Under the pieces are notes generated by a model. It saw only the letters and a program-made list of their open reading frames with translations, made no database searches and was not told where the DNA came from. Made by a program: the position numbers and the translations under genes. Of a stretch of 34,335 bases of DNA, positions 1 through 9,889 are shown in pieces (the stretch's first letter is position 1; every line of letters begins with the position of its first letter). Origin of the DNA: Bacteroidota bacterium. GTDB taxonomy: Bacteria; Bacteroidota; Bacteroidia; Chitinophagales; Chitinophagaceae. The DNA lies in assembly GCA_029560415.1 (NCBI GenBank), contig JAKQKY010000389.1:1-34335 (forward strand). The letters run 5' to 3'.

Positions 1-1
1 T

Positions 2-1282
2 TACCGTCAAAGTGAGCGCAAAGCAATGTACCGTGAATATGCAGAAAAGTTAATCAACGACGGTCATGCTTATTATGCATTCGATACCCCCGAAGAATTG
101 GAACAAATGCGTATTGATTTAAAAACGGAGGAAAATCCTTCTCCGCAATATGACGGGCAAATAAGGATGAAGATGAAGAATTCCCTGGCACTCGATGCAG
201 AAGAAGTGAAACGATTGATCGATAGCGGTGCCAGGTATGTGGTTCGCATCAAGATGCCTGAAAATAAAACGATCTCGTTTACCGATATGATCCATGAGGA
301 AGTAAGTTTCGAATCTGCTCTTGTTGATGATAAGGTTTTATTAAAAGCAGATGGAATGCCCACCTATCACCTGGCTGTTGTAGTGGATGATTACCTGATG
401 AAGATCACGCATGCATTCAGGGGTGAAGAATGGCTCAGCAGCGCACCGGTTCACATATTGTTATGGGAATACCTTTTTGGATTGGACAACATGCCGCAAT
501 GGGCTCACCTACCCTTAATACTGGGCCCTAACGGCAAACTCAGTAAAAGAGATGGTGCCAAATTCGGATTCCCGGTCTTCGCCATGAACTGGACCGATCC
601 AAAGACCAACGAATTAACCGAAGGATTTAAAGAGAAAGGATTTTTACCCGAAGCATTTCTCAACTTACTCGCTGTATTGGGATGGAACGATGGAACCGAA
701 CAGGAAATATTTTCCATGGATGAACTGATCACCCAGTTTTCGATGGACAGGGTGCATAAAAGCGGTGCCAAATTCGATTTTGAGAAAGCCAAATGGTTTA
801 ACCATGAATGGATCAAAAAACTGGAAGCGGAGCGTTTAGCCCCTCTCGTTAAAAGTCATTTGGCATTGAAAGGTATTCATACTGCAGATGATGTTTATTT
901 ACAAAAGGTTATTGAGATGGTGAAAGACCGCTGTACACTGATTCCCGATTTTCTTGAACAGGCTGGTTACTTTTTCAAAGCACCCGAGGTATTGGATACA
1001 GAAGCTGTAAAACCTAAATGGACAGAAGCTAAAGCCGAATTCTTTCAATCATATTGTACATTATTACAGGAAATGGGCAATTGGGATTTAAGTACAATTG
1101 AATCCTCCTTTAAACAACTGGCGGCAGAGAAAAATATCAAACCCGGAGAATTGCAATTACCCTTCCGTATCATGTTGGTAGGCGGGAAATTTGGCCCTGC
1201 TGTTTTTGATATTGCCAACCTGGTAGGAAAGGATGAAACGGTTTCAAGAATTAAAAAAGCTTTGAGTATTTTTAATCAATGA
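2..1282 (+). CDS. gltX: Glutamyl-tRNA synthetase, 5'-truncated by window edge
   Basis: Class I aminoacyl-tRNA synthetase that charges tRNA-Glu in the cytoplasm. The frame is open from base 2 ([18 protein letters not shown]), so the ATG at 26 is an internal Met and not the start. About 426 residues are visible; the family is usually near 500, so roughly the first 80 residues, with the HIGH motif, lie outside the window. Visible landmarks are the catalytic-domain stretch [20 protein letters not shown] and the KMSKS-type loop KLSKRDGA encoded at about 536-559. After these comes the alpha-helical anticodon-binding domain, ending in the usual [23 protein letters not shown] region. The stop codon overlaps the start of the next gene by 4 nt (ATGA), which suggests translational coupling. 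Identification is firm; whether it is the discriminating or non-discriminating type cannot be seen. Confidence 0.96.
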   Translation, partial: YRQSERKAMYREYAEKLINDGHAYYAFDTPEELEQMRIDLKTEENPSPQYDGQIRMKMKNSLALDAEEVKRLIDSGARYVVRIKMPENKTISFTDMIHEEVSFESALVDDKVLLKADGMPTYHLAVVVDDYLMKITHAFRGEEWLSSAPVHILLWEYLFGLDNMPQWAHLPLILGPNGKLSKRDGAKFGFPVFAMNWTDPKTNELTEGFKEKGFLPEAFLNLLAVLGWNDGTEQEIFSMDELITQFSMDRVHKSGAKFDFEKAKWFNHEWIKKLEAERLAPLVKSHLALKGIHTADDVYLQKVIEMVKDRCTLIPDFLEQAGYFFKAPEVLDTEAVKPKWTEAKAEFFQSYCTLLQEMGNWDLSTIESSFKQLAAEKNIKPGELQLPFRIMLVGGKFGPAVFDIANLVGKDETVSRIKKALSIFNQ

Positions 1283-1692
1283 ACATGAACAGACCCATCA
1301 GAGTATTGGTTGCAAAAGTTGGCCTGGATGGCCACGACCGAGGTGCAAAAGTAATTGCCACAGCCCTGCGGGATAATGGTATGGAAGTGATCTATACCGG
1401 GCTGAGGCAAACACCCGAAATGGTTGTGAATGCAGCTTTACAGGAAGACGTAGACGCTATTGGCGTTAGTATTCTCAGCGGCGCACACATGACCGTTTTT
1501 CCAAAGATTATTGCGCTTATGAAAGAGAAAAAAATGAATGACGTATTGCTGACCGGCGGCGGCATCATTCCCGAAGATGATATGAAAGCACTGCAGGAAT
1601 CGGGTGTAGGAAAATTATTTGCACCGGGCACGAATACCAGCGAGATCGCCGGTTATATCAAAGAATGGGTAAAAGAAAACAGGAGCTTCTAA
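1279..1692 (+). CDS. Stand-alone cobalamin-binding subunit of methylmalonyl-CoA-type mutase
   Basis: A 137-residue protein made only of the B12-binding Rossmann-like domain found at the C-terminus of methylmalonyl-CoA mutases. The base-off/His-on signature DGHDRGAK (DxHxxG) is at about residues 18-25, followed by GVSILSGAH and [12 protein letters not shown], typical of this domain. In enzymes of this design the small subunit pairs with a separate TIM-barrel subunit to isomerise acyl-CoA substrates such as methylmalonyl-CoA to succinyl-CoA. No large subunit is in this window. The start at 1279 overlaps the gltX stop; a second ATG at 1285 (MNRPIRV) is equally plausible. A methylmalonyl-CoA epimerase lies at 24704, which supports a propionate/succinate role. 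Isobutyryl-CoA or another acyl-CoA mutase small subunit remains possible. Confidence 0.88.
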   Translation: MNMNRPIRVLVAKVGLDGHDRGAKVIATALRDNGMEVIYTGLRQTPEMVVNAALQEDVDAIGVSILSGAHMTVFPKIIALMKEKKMNDVLLTGGGIIPEDDMKALQESGVGKLFAPGTNTSEIAGYIKEWVKENRSF

Positions 1693-1708
1693 CAAATAAA
1701 CTGCAAAC

Positions 1709-2506
1709 ATGAGCTATACTACCATAACCACCAGCATCGAAAACAATATATTCATCATCAGCATCAATCGCCCCGATAAATTAAATGCCCTGAATGCTGC
1801 GGTATTCAACGACCTGGATAAGGCAGTGGATGAAATTTATGAGAATAATCAAATCAAATCGGCATTGATAACGGGTACTGGTCCCAAAGCCTTTGTGGCA
1901 GGCGCCGACATAACAGAATTTGCCGGGTTGAATAAAGATGAAGCCATGGCATTGGCCAAACGCGGGCAGGATGTTTTCTTTAAAATAGAGAACAGTAAAA
2001 AACCCATCATTGCTGCGGTGAATGGATTTGCATTGGGTGGGGGTTGCGAGCTCGCCATGGCTTGTCATTTCAGGCTTTGCAGCGACAATGCCAAATTTGG
2101 CCAGCCAGAAGTAAACCTGGGCCTCATCCCGGGCTATGGTGGCACACAGAGACTTACTCAATTGATCGGGAAAGGCAAGAGCATGGAACTGCAGATGACA
2201 GCGGGCCTCATTGATGCAACCGAAGCATTGAAACTGGGACTGGTTAATTATGTAACAACTCCTGAAACTTTGTTAGACAAATCGAAAGAGATCCTGCAAT
2301 TAATTAATTCCAAGGCGCCTATTGCCATCTCAAAGATCATCGAATGCATCAATGTTGCCATCGTTAGCGACAGCGCCTATACCAATGGTAAAAGCGGATA
2401 TGATAAAGAGATCGAATGTTTTGGAGATTGTTTCGTAACAGAAGACATGAAAGAGGGCACCGCGGCATTTCTTGAAAAAAGAAAGGCCGTATTTACCGGT
2501 AAGTAA
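1709..2506 (+). CDS. Enoyl-CoA hydratase/isomerase (crotonase) family protein
   Basis: A 265-residue crotonase-fold enzyme, normal length for the family. It shows the first oxyanion-hole segment AFVAGADI (61-68), the second segment GFALGGGCELAMACH (106-120), and FGQPEVNLGLIPGYGGTQRL (130-149). The two acidic residues used by hydratases are both present: E114 (GGGCEL) and E134 (QPEVNLG). This fits hydration of a short-chain enoyl-CoA, such as crotonyl-CoA, in fatty-acid or amino-acid breakdown. It begins 16 nt after the B12-binding subunit, so the two are probably co-transcribed and both act on acyl-CoA. The exact substrate cannot be read from the sequence; crotonases with both glutamates are usually 3-hydroxyacyl-CoA dehydratases. 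Confidence 0.92.
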   Translation: MSYTTITTSIENNIFIISINRPDKLNALNAAVFNDLDKAVDEIYENNQIKSALITGTGPKAFVAGADITEFAGLNKDEAMALAKRGQDVFFKIENSKKPIIAAVNGFALGGGCELAMACHFRLCSDNAKFGQPEVNLGLIPGYGGTQRLTQLIGKGKSMELQMTAGLIDATEALKLGLVNYVTTPETLLDKSKEILQLINSKAPIAISKIIECINVAIVSDSAYTNGKSGYDKEIECFGDCFVTEDMKEGTAAFLEKRKAVFTGK

Positions 2507-2563
2507 TTCTATATTAGATTCAATTATCAACAGTTAATTTTTACAAATTCAATATTACCAACT

Positions 2564-3964
2564 ATGCAATACAGAATTGAGAAAGACACCATGGGTGAAG
2601 TTAGCGTACCAGCAGAAGCTTACTATGGCGCACAAACGCAGCGCAGCATCGATAATTTCAAGATCGCACAGGACATCAATAAAATGCCCAGGGAGATCAT
2701 CCAGGCATTTGCTTACCTGAAAAAAGCTGCAGCCATCACCAATTTTGAAGCGGGTGTTTTGTCAAAAGAAAAATGCGATCTCATCGGAAGGGTTTGTGAT
2801 GAAATCCTGGAAGATAAACTGAATGATTATTTCCCACTCGTTGTATGGCAAACAGGAAGCGGAACACAAAGCAACATGAATGTTAATGAAGTGATTGCAT
2901 ACCGCGGTCATGTTTTACAAGGCGGCAAACTGGATGATAAAGATAAATTCCTGCATCCAAATGATGATGTAAATAAATCGCAGAGCAGCAACGACACATT
3001 CCCAACTGCCATGCACATTGCGGCTTATAAAATACTGCTCGAAAAAACAATTCCCGGCATTGAAAAACTCAGGGATACGCTTACTGCCAAAAGCAAGGCA
3101 TTTATGCACGTGGTTAAAATAGGACGTACACATTTTATGGATGCAACTCCTTTAACGGTTGGACAGGAATTCAGCGGCTATGCCTCCCAGTTAAACCATG
3201 GATTGAAAGCTATTAAAAATACACTATCACACCTCAGTGAACTGGCCCTTGGCGGAACAGCTGTAGGTACCGGCATCAACACCCCTGCAGGTTATTCAGA
3301 AAATGTTGCCCGTCATATAGCTCATCTTACCGGGCTTCCATTTATTACTGCTGAAAATAAATTTGAATCACTGGCAGCACATGATGCTATTGTTGAAAGT
3401 CATGGGGCTTTAAAAACAGTAGCGGTAAGCCTTATGAAGATCGCCAATGATATTCGTATGTTATCTTCCGGCCCAAGAAGCGGGATTGGTGAACTTTTTA
3501 TTCCGGATAATGAACCCGGCTCATCTATCATGCCTGGTAAAGTTAATCCTACCCAATGTGAAGCATTGACCATGATCGCTGCACAGGTAATGGGCAATGA
3601 TGTTACCATCGGTATCGGCGGCAGCAACGGACATTTTGAATTAAATGTGTTTAAGCCGGTGATGATCTTTAATTTTTTACACAGCGCCCGTTTGATCGCA
3701 GATGGCTGTGTTTCTTTCAATGATAAATGTGCGGTTGGTATTGAACCAATTGAAGCAAACATTAAAAAACACGTTGACAATTCACTGATGTTGGTAACAT
3801 CGCTTAATACCAAAATCGGTTATTATAAATCTGCCGAGATTGCTCAAAAAGCTCACAAAGAAGGCACCACATTGAAAGAGATGGCGGTGAAACTGGGTTA
3901 TGTAACAGCAACTGAATTTGATGAGTGGGTGGTGCCTGCAGAGATGGTGGGAAAAATAAAATAA
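2564..3964 (+). CDS. fumC: Class II fumarate hydratase
   Basis: A 466-residue iron-independent fumarase that interconverts fumarate and L-malate in the TCA cycle; it works as a homotetramer in the cytoplasm. Family hallmarks are [14 protein letters not shown] (97-110), [11 protein letters not shown] (141-151), [11 protein letters not shown] with the catalytic-pair His190, and the fumarate-lyase signature [11 protein letters not shown] starting at 319, which carries the catalytic Ser (S320 by alignment with E. coli S318). Length and motifs match FumC and not aspartase, although the two families are related. It lies 57 nt after the crotonase, so it may be read from the same transcript or from its own promoter. 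A strong hairpin terminator follows the stop codon. Confidence 0.95.
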   Translation: MQYRIEKDTMGEVSVPAEAYYGAQTQRSIDNFKIAQDINKMPREIIQAFAYLKKAAAITNFEAGVLSKEKCDLIGRVCDEILEDKLNDYFPLVVWQTGSGTQSNMNVNEVIAYRGHVLQGGKLDDKDKFLHPNDDVNKSQSSNDTFPTAMHIAAYKILLEKTIPGIEKLRDTLTAKSKAFMHVVKIGRTHFMDATPLTVGQEFSGYASQLNHGLKAIKNTLSHLSELALGGTAVGTGINTPAGYSENVARHIAHLTGLPFITAENKFESLAAHDAIVESHGALKTVAVSLMKIANDIRMLSSGPRSGIGELFIPDNEPGSSIMPGKVNPTQCEALTMIAAQVMGNDVTIGIGGSNGHFELNVFKPVMIFNFLHSARLIADGCVSFNDKCAVGIEPIEANIKKHVDNSLMLVTSLNTKIGYYKSAEIAQKAHKEGTTLKEMAVKLGYVTATEFDEWVVPAEMVGKIK

Positions 3965-3970
3965 TCAATA

Positions 3971-4017
3971 TAAACAGGCATTGGCCATTCAACAGATGCC
4001 AATGCCTGTTTACTTTT
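3971..4017. terminator. Hairpin terminator between convergent fumC and sugar dehydrogenase genes
   Basis: A perfect 15-bp stem (3971-3985 pairing with 3998-4012) with a 12-nt loop is followed by ACTTTTT. It begins 6 nt after the fumC stop and ends 10 nt before the stop of the convergent gene. The reverse strand is also T-rich beyond the stem, so it could serve both genes. Confidence 0.85.
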
Positions 4018-4026
4018 TATAGCTTT

Positions 4027-5769
4027 TTAGCGGATCACGATCTTTTCTGTCAGCATCAAAATATGATGCCCGTTATATAACTTAACCGCATACACGCCGG
4101 CCGCCAATTTCTCCACATTCACTTCAGTATTATCTGTATTACTTTTCCCCGTTATGACGAGCCTGCCCGTAAGGTCGAAGATTTCATAATACATCGGCTT
4201 AATAACATCCCGCTTGCTTTCAATGAACAAGGTTTTTGTGGTTGGGTTTGGATACAAACGGATAAATAATTTTGGTTGATTTCGCACCAATGGGTCATCC
4301 GGCAGACTCAACAATGAACCAAGGTATTGGTAAACCAATATGCTTCCTTTATTATTCAGGATATTGGTATTGCCCGTCGTTGGCCCGGAAGTTTGCCCCA
4401 CACTATCGGTAATAAAATAAAAACTGAGCCCATCCTTACCAATGGCCATATCCCTGAAACGGTTTTCCTGCCTGAAATAACGGGCCGTATCGGCACCATT
4501 GGGCAGGGTTACAAAACTGTTGCCATCTGCACTTAATTTCAGCCTGAATATGGTTCCTTCTTTCAAAGTAGTCATCATCAGCGAATTCTGCCAGCCTGGA
4601 ATTTTATTACTAAACCCATAAAAGTCGAGGCTCGAAGGAGCTACGGTTGGGTTGCTAAGCCAATTACATGAAATAGCACCAGGCGGCGTGAAGAATGTAC
4701 GCATGGGTGGCTGAAAAGAAGGAAGCACGGTATCCATTTCATTTTTGATAACCGTACCGGATGGGGGCGTTGAACACTCTGGCTCACTGCCAGGGTTAGC
4801 CGAAGCTGCACAGCCGGATGAGCTTGACCAATTACGGTATTGGTAGATCCTGTTATCGCGGTAACCCGAAATATATGGCCAGCCATAATTCATGCCAGGT
4901 TGCAACTGGTTGATCTCATCATCTTCAGCCGGCCCGTTTTCAGCACTGTATAATTTAGCGCCCGCAAATTCCTGCTGGCTGCCATTCCTGGCAAATACGA
5001 TGCTGTTGGGATTGCGATGGCCAAAGGTATAAATATGGCTTCGTATCGACTTTATAACCGGGTTATCTGAGGGGATACTACCGTCGAGGTTTATACGAAG
5101 TACCTTCCCCTGGTACGCAATATAATTCTGTGCCGATAATTCTCCTGCAGTAGGTACATCCTGTGCCCTGATCGGGCTGCATTTGTTGGCAAACTGGTTG
5201 GCGCCCTGGTCGCCGGCACTGTAATAAATTTTTCTATCGGCACCAATGATCATCCGCCCCGAAGTATGATCACTGCTGGCGGGGATATTCTGAATAATGA
5301 CCGTTTCATTTCCCGCCGGAGTGGTAATGGTTGTATTCTTCACCGGGTATCGGGCGATGCGTAATTTACGAACGCCGGCCCCCGCATTATAAACATATGC
5401 CACGAAAAAAGAATCTACTGTGGGGTAATCGGGATGGAGAGCCAACCCCATCATTCCATCCTGGCTGATGGAATTTACCGGGCTTCCCGATGTGGTAAAT
5501 TTAACAGATGCACTGATATCCAGTATCACTCTTCGTTTACCATTTCCCGGGTGCACTTTTATTACCGAACCTCTTTTTTCACTGATCCACAAAGAATCAT
5601 CTGCACCATATAATATCTCAAATGGATGACGCAAAAAATAGCGATCGGCTGGCAATGCAGGCGACTGGTTCAAAACCAATTTGTTGCTGAAAATTTCTCC
5701 CTGTGCAACAGCACTTTCCGTAGAAATAAGAAGGGAACAATAAATGATGGCATGTAAATTTTTTATCAT
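4027..5769 (-). CDS. Secreted PQQ-dependent sugar dehydrogenase (sGDH/sorbosone dehydrogenase family) with T9SS sorting domain
   Basis: A 580-residue protein with a signal peptide (1-23, ending AVAQ). A six-bladed propeller domain like soluble PQQ glucose dehydrogenase follows. Family landmarks are GMMGLALHPDY (105-115), SDHTSGR with H168 at the position of the catalytic His, YYSAGDQGANQF (182-193), YTFGHRNP with H251/R252, and DDEINQLQPGMNYGWPYISGY. Such enzymes oxidise aldose sugars outside the cytoplasm and pass electrons to an acceptor. The last ~85 residues (LYPNPTTKTLFIES to EKIVIR) form a T9SS type A sorting domain, so the enzyme is probably exported across the outer membrane and anchored or released. 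It is convergent with fumC and divergent from the next gene. The substrate is unknown, and PQQ use is inferred from the family. Confidence 0.9.
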   Translation of the reverse strand: MIKNLHAIIYCSLLISTESAVAQGEIFSNKLVLNQSPALPADRYFLRHPFEILYGADDSLWISEKRGSVIKVHPGNGKRRVILDISASVKFTTSGSPVNSISQDGMMGLALHPDYPTVDSFFVAYVYNAGAGVRKLRIARYPVKNTTITTPAGNETVIIQNIPASSDHTSGRMIIGADRKIYYSAGDQGANQFANKCSPIRAQDVPTAGELSAQNYIAYQGKVLRINLDGSIPSDNPVIKSIRSHIYTFGHRNPNSIVFARNGSQQEFAGAKLYSAENGPAEDDEINQLQPGMNYGWPYISGYRDNRIYQYRNWSSSSGCAASANPGSEPECSTPPSGTVIKNEMDTVLPSFQPPMRTFFTPPGAISCNWLSNPTVAPSSLDFYGFSNKIPGWQNSLMMTTLKEGTIFRLKLSADGNSFVTLPNGADTARYFRQENRFRDMAIGKDGLSFYFITDSVGQTSGPTTGNTNILNNKGSILVYQYLGSLLSLPDDPLVRNQPKLFIRLYPNPTTKTLFIESKRDVIKPMYYEIFDLTGRLVITGKSNTDNTEVNVEKLAAGVYAVKLYNGHHILMLTEKIVIR

Positions 5770-6001
5770 TCAACTATTTTAAAGATGATAGAATTACCAG
5801 GTATTATTACCTGTTCAAATAGAGGGGATTCACATGCAGGAAGGGCTGATTAAACTAAACAACGAAATAATTTTCTACTTAGTATTCATGATGTTTTAAA
5901 ATATGTGTTTTCGTGAAATATAAAGCAACAATCTTCGTTTAAATAACAGGACTATCCATCCAATCCATGTAATTTTTTATTCATAACTAAATCCAATTAG
6001 A

Positions 6002-8272
6002 ATGAAGAAACCTTTACATGCGTTTTTTTTAATTATTCTTTTTTCCATAACAAGCTACCACTACCAGGCGGTTGCCCAGGGCACAAGCCGGGTTGATGTG
6101 GGAAAAAGTTTCGCAAACCTCAGCAAACTCTCCGGCGGGGGAACCTTCAGCCCGGGAGATACGGTAGAAATTCGAGTAACCATTGCCGTTATCAGGCAGG
6201 TAACCTACACAGCCATCGACAGCGTACAGGTATTTGACGTAGTTCCGTTAAAAACAACCTACATTCCTGGTTCAATGCGTATTGCCACCAACCAGGGTGT
6301 AACCTATAAAGGGCCATTTACCGAAGTGGTTGACGCAGACCAGGGAAGCAATGTTGGTGGTAATATCACCATCAACCTGGGTAATAAAGCCAATGGAGTT
6401 AAAGGTGGAAGAATCAGGTCGGATACCAGCAAGCCAAGTTTCTTTAATTCCCATTGTATCATGATGGCCTGTTACCGGGTAAGGATCAATCCCGGCGCAA
6501 ATTTTGGCGACACCATATTTATCGGTGGAAGGGTTCGTTACAAAATGGTTACGCCAGCAAATGGCTGGAGCAATATAAATTTTCCCACTTACCAGATGCT
6601 TTTATTTCCATACAATGGATATTGCAACAATGGTACAACGATGAGCGCAGCCTCCGATTCGAGTGGTACATTTGCCAGCGGAGCCCAGCAAAACAGGCCG
6701 GCAGCATTAGCGTTCGGTACTACCTATATAAAACAAAATATTTCTACGGGGCAACCGAATGATTATAATTATGCCATTGTAAATAACAGCAGTGCCGATG
6801 GCTGGACGAATCCCAATTCCACCATGCCCGAATCACCGGCAGCACACCGGGTATTTGGATATTGGGATATTGCCGGCGATCATACAGGCAGCAGCAATCC
6901 AACCTTCGGCAACCCTCCAGTAGCTCCGGGAGTAAGATCGGGCTATATGGTGCTGGTAAACGCCAGTTACAATACAGACATTGCTTATAAAGAAACCATC
7001 AGCAACCTGTGCCCGAATACCTATTACGAATTCAGTGCGTGGTTTAGAAATGTTTGTCCGCGTTGTAGCTGCGATTCCAATGGCCGCGGAAGTGGTACAG
7101 CAGGCTTCATTCCGTACCCAGGAAATGATTCGTCGGGTGTTAGACCAAACCTTACTTTTGAAATTGATAACCTCGCCTATTACACTACCGGCGACATGAA
7201 ATATGACCGGGCCCGGCCCTGGAAACAATATGGCTTTACTTTTCTTACAAAGCCGAGTCAGACATCTGCAACTTTTACCATCCGCAATAATTCACCAGGC
7301 GGTGGCGGGAACGATTGGGTGATGGATGATATTAAAATTGCGCATTGCGGACCAACAATGAAAATGAATTATAATCCAATGGTACTCGGTTGTAAAGAAA
7401 GTCCGTTCCAGGTAAATCTCATAGATACCATCCGGTTTTCCTACAACAACAGTTACATTCATTTTCAATGGCAGAAAAGTAATGTAGGAGGAACAGTCTG
7501 GTCGAATATGACCGGCCCTGGTACTTCGGGAATTGGATCTCCGGTATTGATAAACGGCCAATATGAGTATGTAACTCAATTGCCTCCATTCATGGCAGGC
7601 CCAGCAGATAGCGGTACGTACTACCGGGTGATCGTTGCCACCACCGCCGCCAGTCTTCGTGATCCCGCTTGTGCTTTTATCGATGGAAATAAAACGATGG
7701 TTTCGGTCATTACCTGTGGTGTTGTTTTGCCAACAGAGGTCATCGTTTTCAAAGGCCAATTGAATAATGACCAGGCCCATTTAAACTGGACGTCGGTGAA
7801 TGAAATTGAACTGGATCATTATGATCTTGAAAAAAGCTACGATGGAATTTCTTTTTTTAAAACCACCCAAATTGCAGCAAGAAATTTACCCAATGCTACC
7901 TATCAATACATCGACCCTGAAAAAATACAGGGAATGGTATATTATCGTTTAAGGATCAACGGTAGAAATGATCTTTTTAAATACAGCCAGGTGATCATGG
8001 TAAGTAAAATATTATTCTATGAATTCAGAATAGTACAGAATCCTTTTTCAGATCAACTCGCGGCAGTAGTGATCGTTCCTGTTGACGGGCAATTGACTGT
8101 AAAACTGTTCAACAGCATTGGTATCATGGTAAAAACAGAAATGATACCAGTTAAAAAAGGAATGAATAACATTACGCTTAGTGGACTGGAGAGATTATAC
8201 AGCGGAGCTTATTTCATCACCTCAACATTCAACAAAGAAATGATTAAAAGAAAAGTTGTGAAAATCAGGTGA
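6002..8272 (+). CDS. Large secreted protein with DUF11-like and jelly-roll-like regions and T9SS tail
   Basis: A 756-residue exported protein of unknown function. A signal peptide (about 1-26, ending VAQ) is followed by a beta-rich region (30-190) with the VQVFDVVPLKTTYIPGSM pattern of DUF11/isopeptide-type surface modules. The middle part (about 230-455) has the look of a carbohydrate-binding jelly roll: YYEFSAWFRN, then a cysteine cluster CPRCSC, then FEIDN and WVMDDIKIAHC. A further beta region follows, and the C-terminus (last ~85 residues, VQNPFSDQL to KRKVVKIR) resembles a T9SS type A sorting domain. Cysteines are frequent, as expected for a disulfide-stabilised surface protein. It is divergent from the sugar dehydrogenase across a 232-nt gap. 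Adhesion or glycan binding is a guess from architecture only. Confidence 0.78.
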   Translation: MKKPLHAFFLIILFSITSYHYQAVAQGTSRVDVGKSFANLSKLSGGGTFSPGDTVEIRVTIAVIRQVTYTAIDSVQVFDVVPLKTTYIPGSMRIATNQGVTYKGPFTEVVDADQGSNVGGNITINLGNKANGVKGGRIRSDTSKPSFFNSHCIMMACYRVRINPGANFGDTIFIGGRVRYKMVTPANGWSNINFPTYQMLLFPYNGYCNNGTTMSAASDSSGTFASGAQQNRPAALAFGTTYIKQNISTGQPNDYNYAIVNNSSADGWTNPNSTMPESPAAHRVFGYWDIAGDHTGSSNPTFGNPPVAPGVRSGYMVLVNASYNTDIAYKETISNLCPNTYYEFSAWFRNVCPRCSCDSNGRGSGTAGFIPYPGNDSSGVRPNLTFEIDNLAYYTTGDMKYDRARPWKQYGFTFLTKPSQTSATFTIRNNSPGGGGNDWVMDDIKIAHCGPTMKMNYNPMVLGCKESPFQVNLIDTIRFSYNNSYIHFQWQKSNVGGTVWSNMTGPGTSGIGSPVLINGQYEYVTQLPPFMAGPADSGTYYRVIVATTAASLRDPACAFIDGNKTMVSVITCGVVLPTEVIVFKGQLNNDQAHLNWTSVNEIELDHYDLEKSYDGISFFKTTQIAARNLPNATYQYIDPEKIQGMVYYRLRINGRNDLFKYSQVIMVSKILFYEFRIVQNPFSDQLAAVVIVPVDGQLTVKLFNSIGIMVKTEMIPVKKGMNNITLSGLERLYSGAYFITSTFNKEMIKRKVVKIR

Positions 8273-8313
8273 CAATAAACAATCACATGCCCATGAATAA
8301 ATGATCACGGTAG

Positions 8314-9054
8314 CTACTGGTAAATGACGGAAAATGCACAACCACTGGTACTGCCTAAAACAGGGTAGTTAAATGTACCTGCAACTGTTGGAGTACCACC
8401 GTCGGCAACCAGGGTTACCGTTTGAGGACCTGCAGCAGCAAAGGTTCCGGATGCAGAAAACGAAACACCGTTTACAGAAGTGGTAGAGATATTGTATAGT
8501 CCGCGGGATGCTACTTCCACATTTATGGTAACGGTATTGGTATCGGCTGTAGGTACTCCTGCAGTAAAGGTACCTGCCGGAACCTGCCCGGTGCAGGTTC
8601 CACCGGAACCACCAAGCGTGTATACGGCTTCAACAGTTGTATCCATAACGGGTACAGTAATGAAACAAACGCTGTTGTCGAAACTGATTATAAAAGTATC
8701 ATCACCCGGAACGATTGGTTTACCGGTGCCGTATAGACGCACCGTATTCAGCCCCTGGGTGCCAATGGTACCTGTACCCTTGAATGAGTATCCATTCACT
8801 GTATCGGATATAATTTCATACGGGCCAGGCGTAAAAGCATCAACTTGTACGTCAACATAATTTTCGTCGCCAAGTACTGAATCCATTTTATAGATTCCGT
8901 TAACGGTGCTGGGTAAACAATCAAACGTAGAATCTTCAGATTTCAATGTGCCGGTAGCATCGCCGGCGATCGTTTCATATTCAAGCTCTTTCTGGCAAGC
9001 ATTGATCGTAAACAATGCAATAACAGCGATGATAAAAAGCCTGGTCGGTTTCAT
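8314..9054 (-). CDS. Lipoprotein with two Cys-bounded beta repeats
   Basis: A 246-residue putative outer-membrane lipoprotein. The chosen start (ATG at 9054, MKPTRLFIIAVIALFTINAC) gives a clean lipoprotein signal with C20 as the lipidated residue. The longer reading to 9114 would overlap lspA and precede the signal peptide with a charged tail, so it was rejected. Two similar modules of about 85 residues follow, bounded by C46-C130 and C154-C239. Each carries a NGYSF/NGVSF turn, then a GTG or SGTF segment, then TVRLYGTGKP or TVTLVADGGTP. The pattern is common in Bacteroidota surface lipoproteins, but its function is not known to me. It starts 37 nt after the lspA stop and may be co-transcribed with it. 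Confidence 0.8.
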   Translation of the reverse strand: MKPTRLFIIAVIALFTINACQKELEYETIAGDATGTLKSEDSTFDCLPSTVNGIYKMDSVLGDENYVDVQVDAFTPGPYEIISDTVNGYSFKGTGTIGTQGLNTVRLYGTGKPIVPGDDTFIISFDNSVCFITVPVMDTTVEAVYTLGGSGGTCTGQVPAGTFTAGVPTADTNTVTINVEVASRGLYNISTTSVNGVSFSASGTFAAAGPQTVTLVADGGTPTVAGTFNYPVLGSTSGCAFSVIYQ

Positions 9055-9091
9055 GATATAAAATTTCGTGTACCTGTTAAAGTTAATGTAT

Positions 9092-9790
9092 TTAGGATAC
9101 CTGTGATGTATCATCTACCAGGGCGCCTGTTTCTATAGTATGTGTTTCAGGTGTTGGTTTCAGGTGCCTGAAAAATCTTTTCTGAAAAACAAGTATTGTT
9201 ATGATGCCCGTACTGATAGCAGCATCGGCCAGGTTGAAAATTGGCCTGAAAAACTCGAAATCATCCCCACCCCATACAGGAACCCAGGATGGAAAATGAC
9301 CCTTGATCACCGGGAAATATAGCATATCAACAACATTTCCGTGTAAAAAACTCGTATATCCTTTTGTACCCAGGGTAGCCAGCCCACTGTAACCAACGTA
9401 GTCATTGATCTGTGGATCAAAAACCATTCCCTTGTCAAATATCAACCCATAAAAACAAGAGTCGATCAGGTTGCCCAGGGCGCCGGCATAAACCAATCCC
9501 GCACAAATTATAAATCCTTTATGATATTTCTGTTTGATGATCTTCCCCAGGTACCAGGTACCAAAAATCACTGCTCCCATCCTGAAAATCGTCAAAGCTA
9601 TCTTCCCCCAGTTGCCGCCAAATTTCCAACCGTATGCCATACCCGGATTCTCTACAAAATACAATTGAAACCAATCACCTGCTATATGATGTGAAGTATT
9701 GAGCGGGTAATTTAATTTTATGTAAAATTTTAAAGCCTGGTCTGCAATAACTATAAGGGCAATGATAATAAATAAATGTACTTTTTTCAT
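9092..9790 (-). CDS. lspA: Lipoprotein signal peptidase (signal peptidase II)
   Basis: An inner-membrane aspartyl protease that cleaves prolipoproteins after lipidation. The 232 residues include about four membrane segments and the conserved blocks IADQALKFYI, VENPGMAYG, GALGNLIDS, HGNVVDMLYF and FNLADAAIS. The catalytic aspartates are those of VVD and NLAD. It is longer than the ~165 residues of E. coli LspA because of an insertion between GNLIDS and HGNVVD, a known feature of Bacteroidota versions. It lies 99 nt after murF/alr on the same strand and directly before a lipoprotein gene whose product would be its substrate. Confidence 0.95.
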   Translation of the reverse strand: MKKVHLFIIIALIVIADQALKFYIKLNYPLNTSHHIAGDWFQLYFVENPGMAYGWKFGGNWGKIALTIFRMGAVIFGTWYLGKIIKQKYHKGFIICAGLVYAGALGNLIDSCFYGLIFDKGMVFDPQINDYVGYSGLATLGTKGYTSFLHGNVVDMLYFPVIKGHFPSWVPVWGGDDFEFFRPIFNLADAAISTGIITILVFQKRFFRHLKPTPETHTIETGALVDDTSQVS

Positions 9791-9889
9791 AATTAGAGGC
9801 CAAAGATAAGTTTATTATGAAATCAGGGGGAAGGAATGGTTTATAATCAATTTAACGGGGGAAAGATTGGCAATTATTTAAGACTGCAA

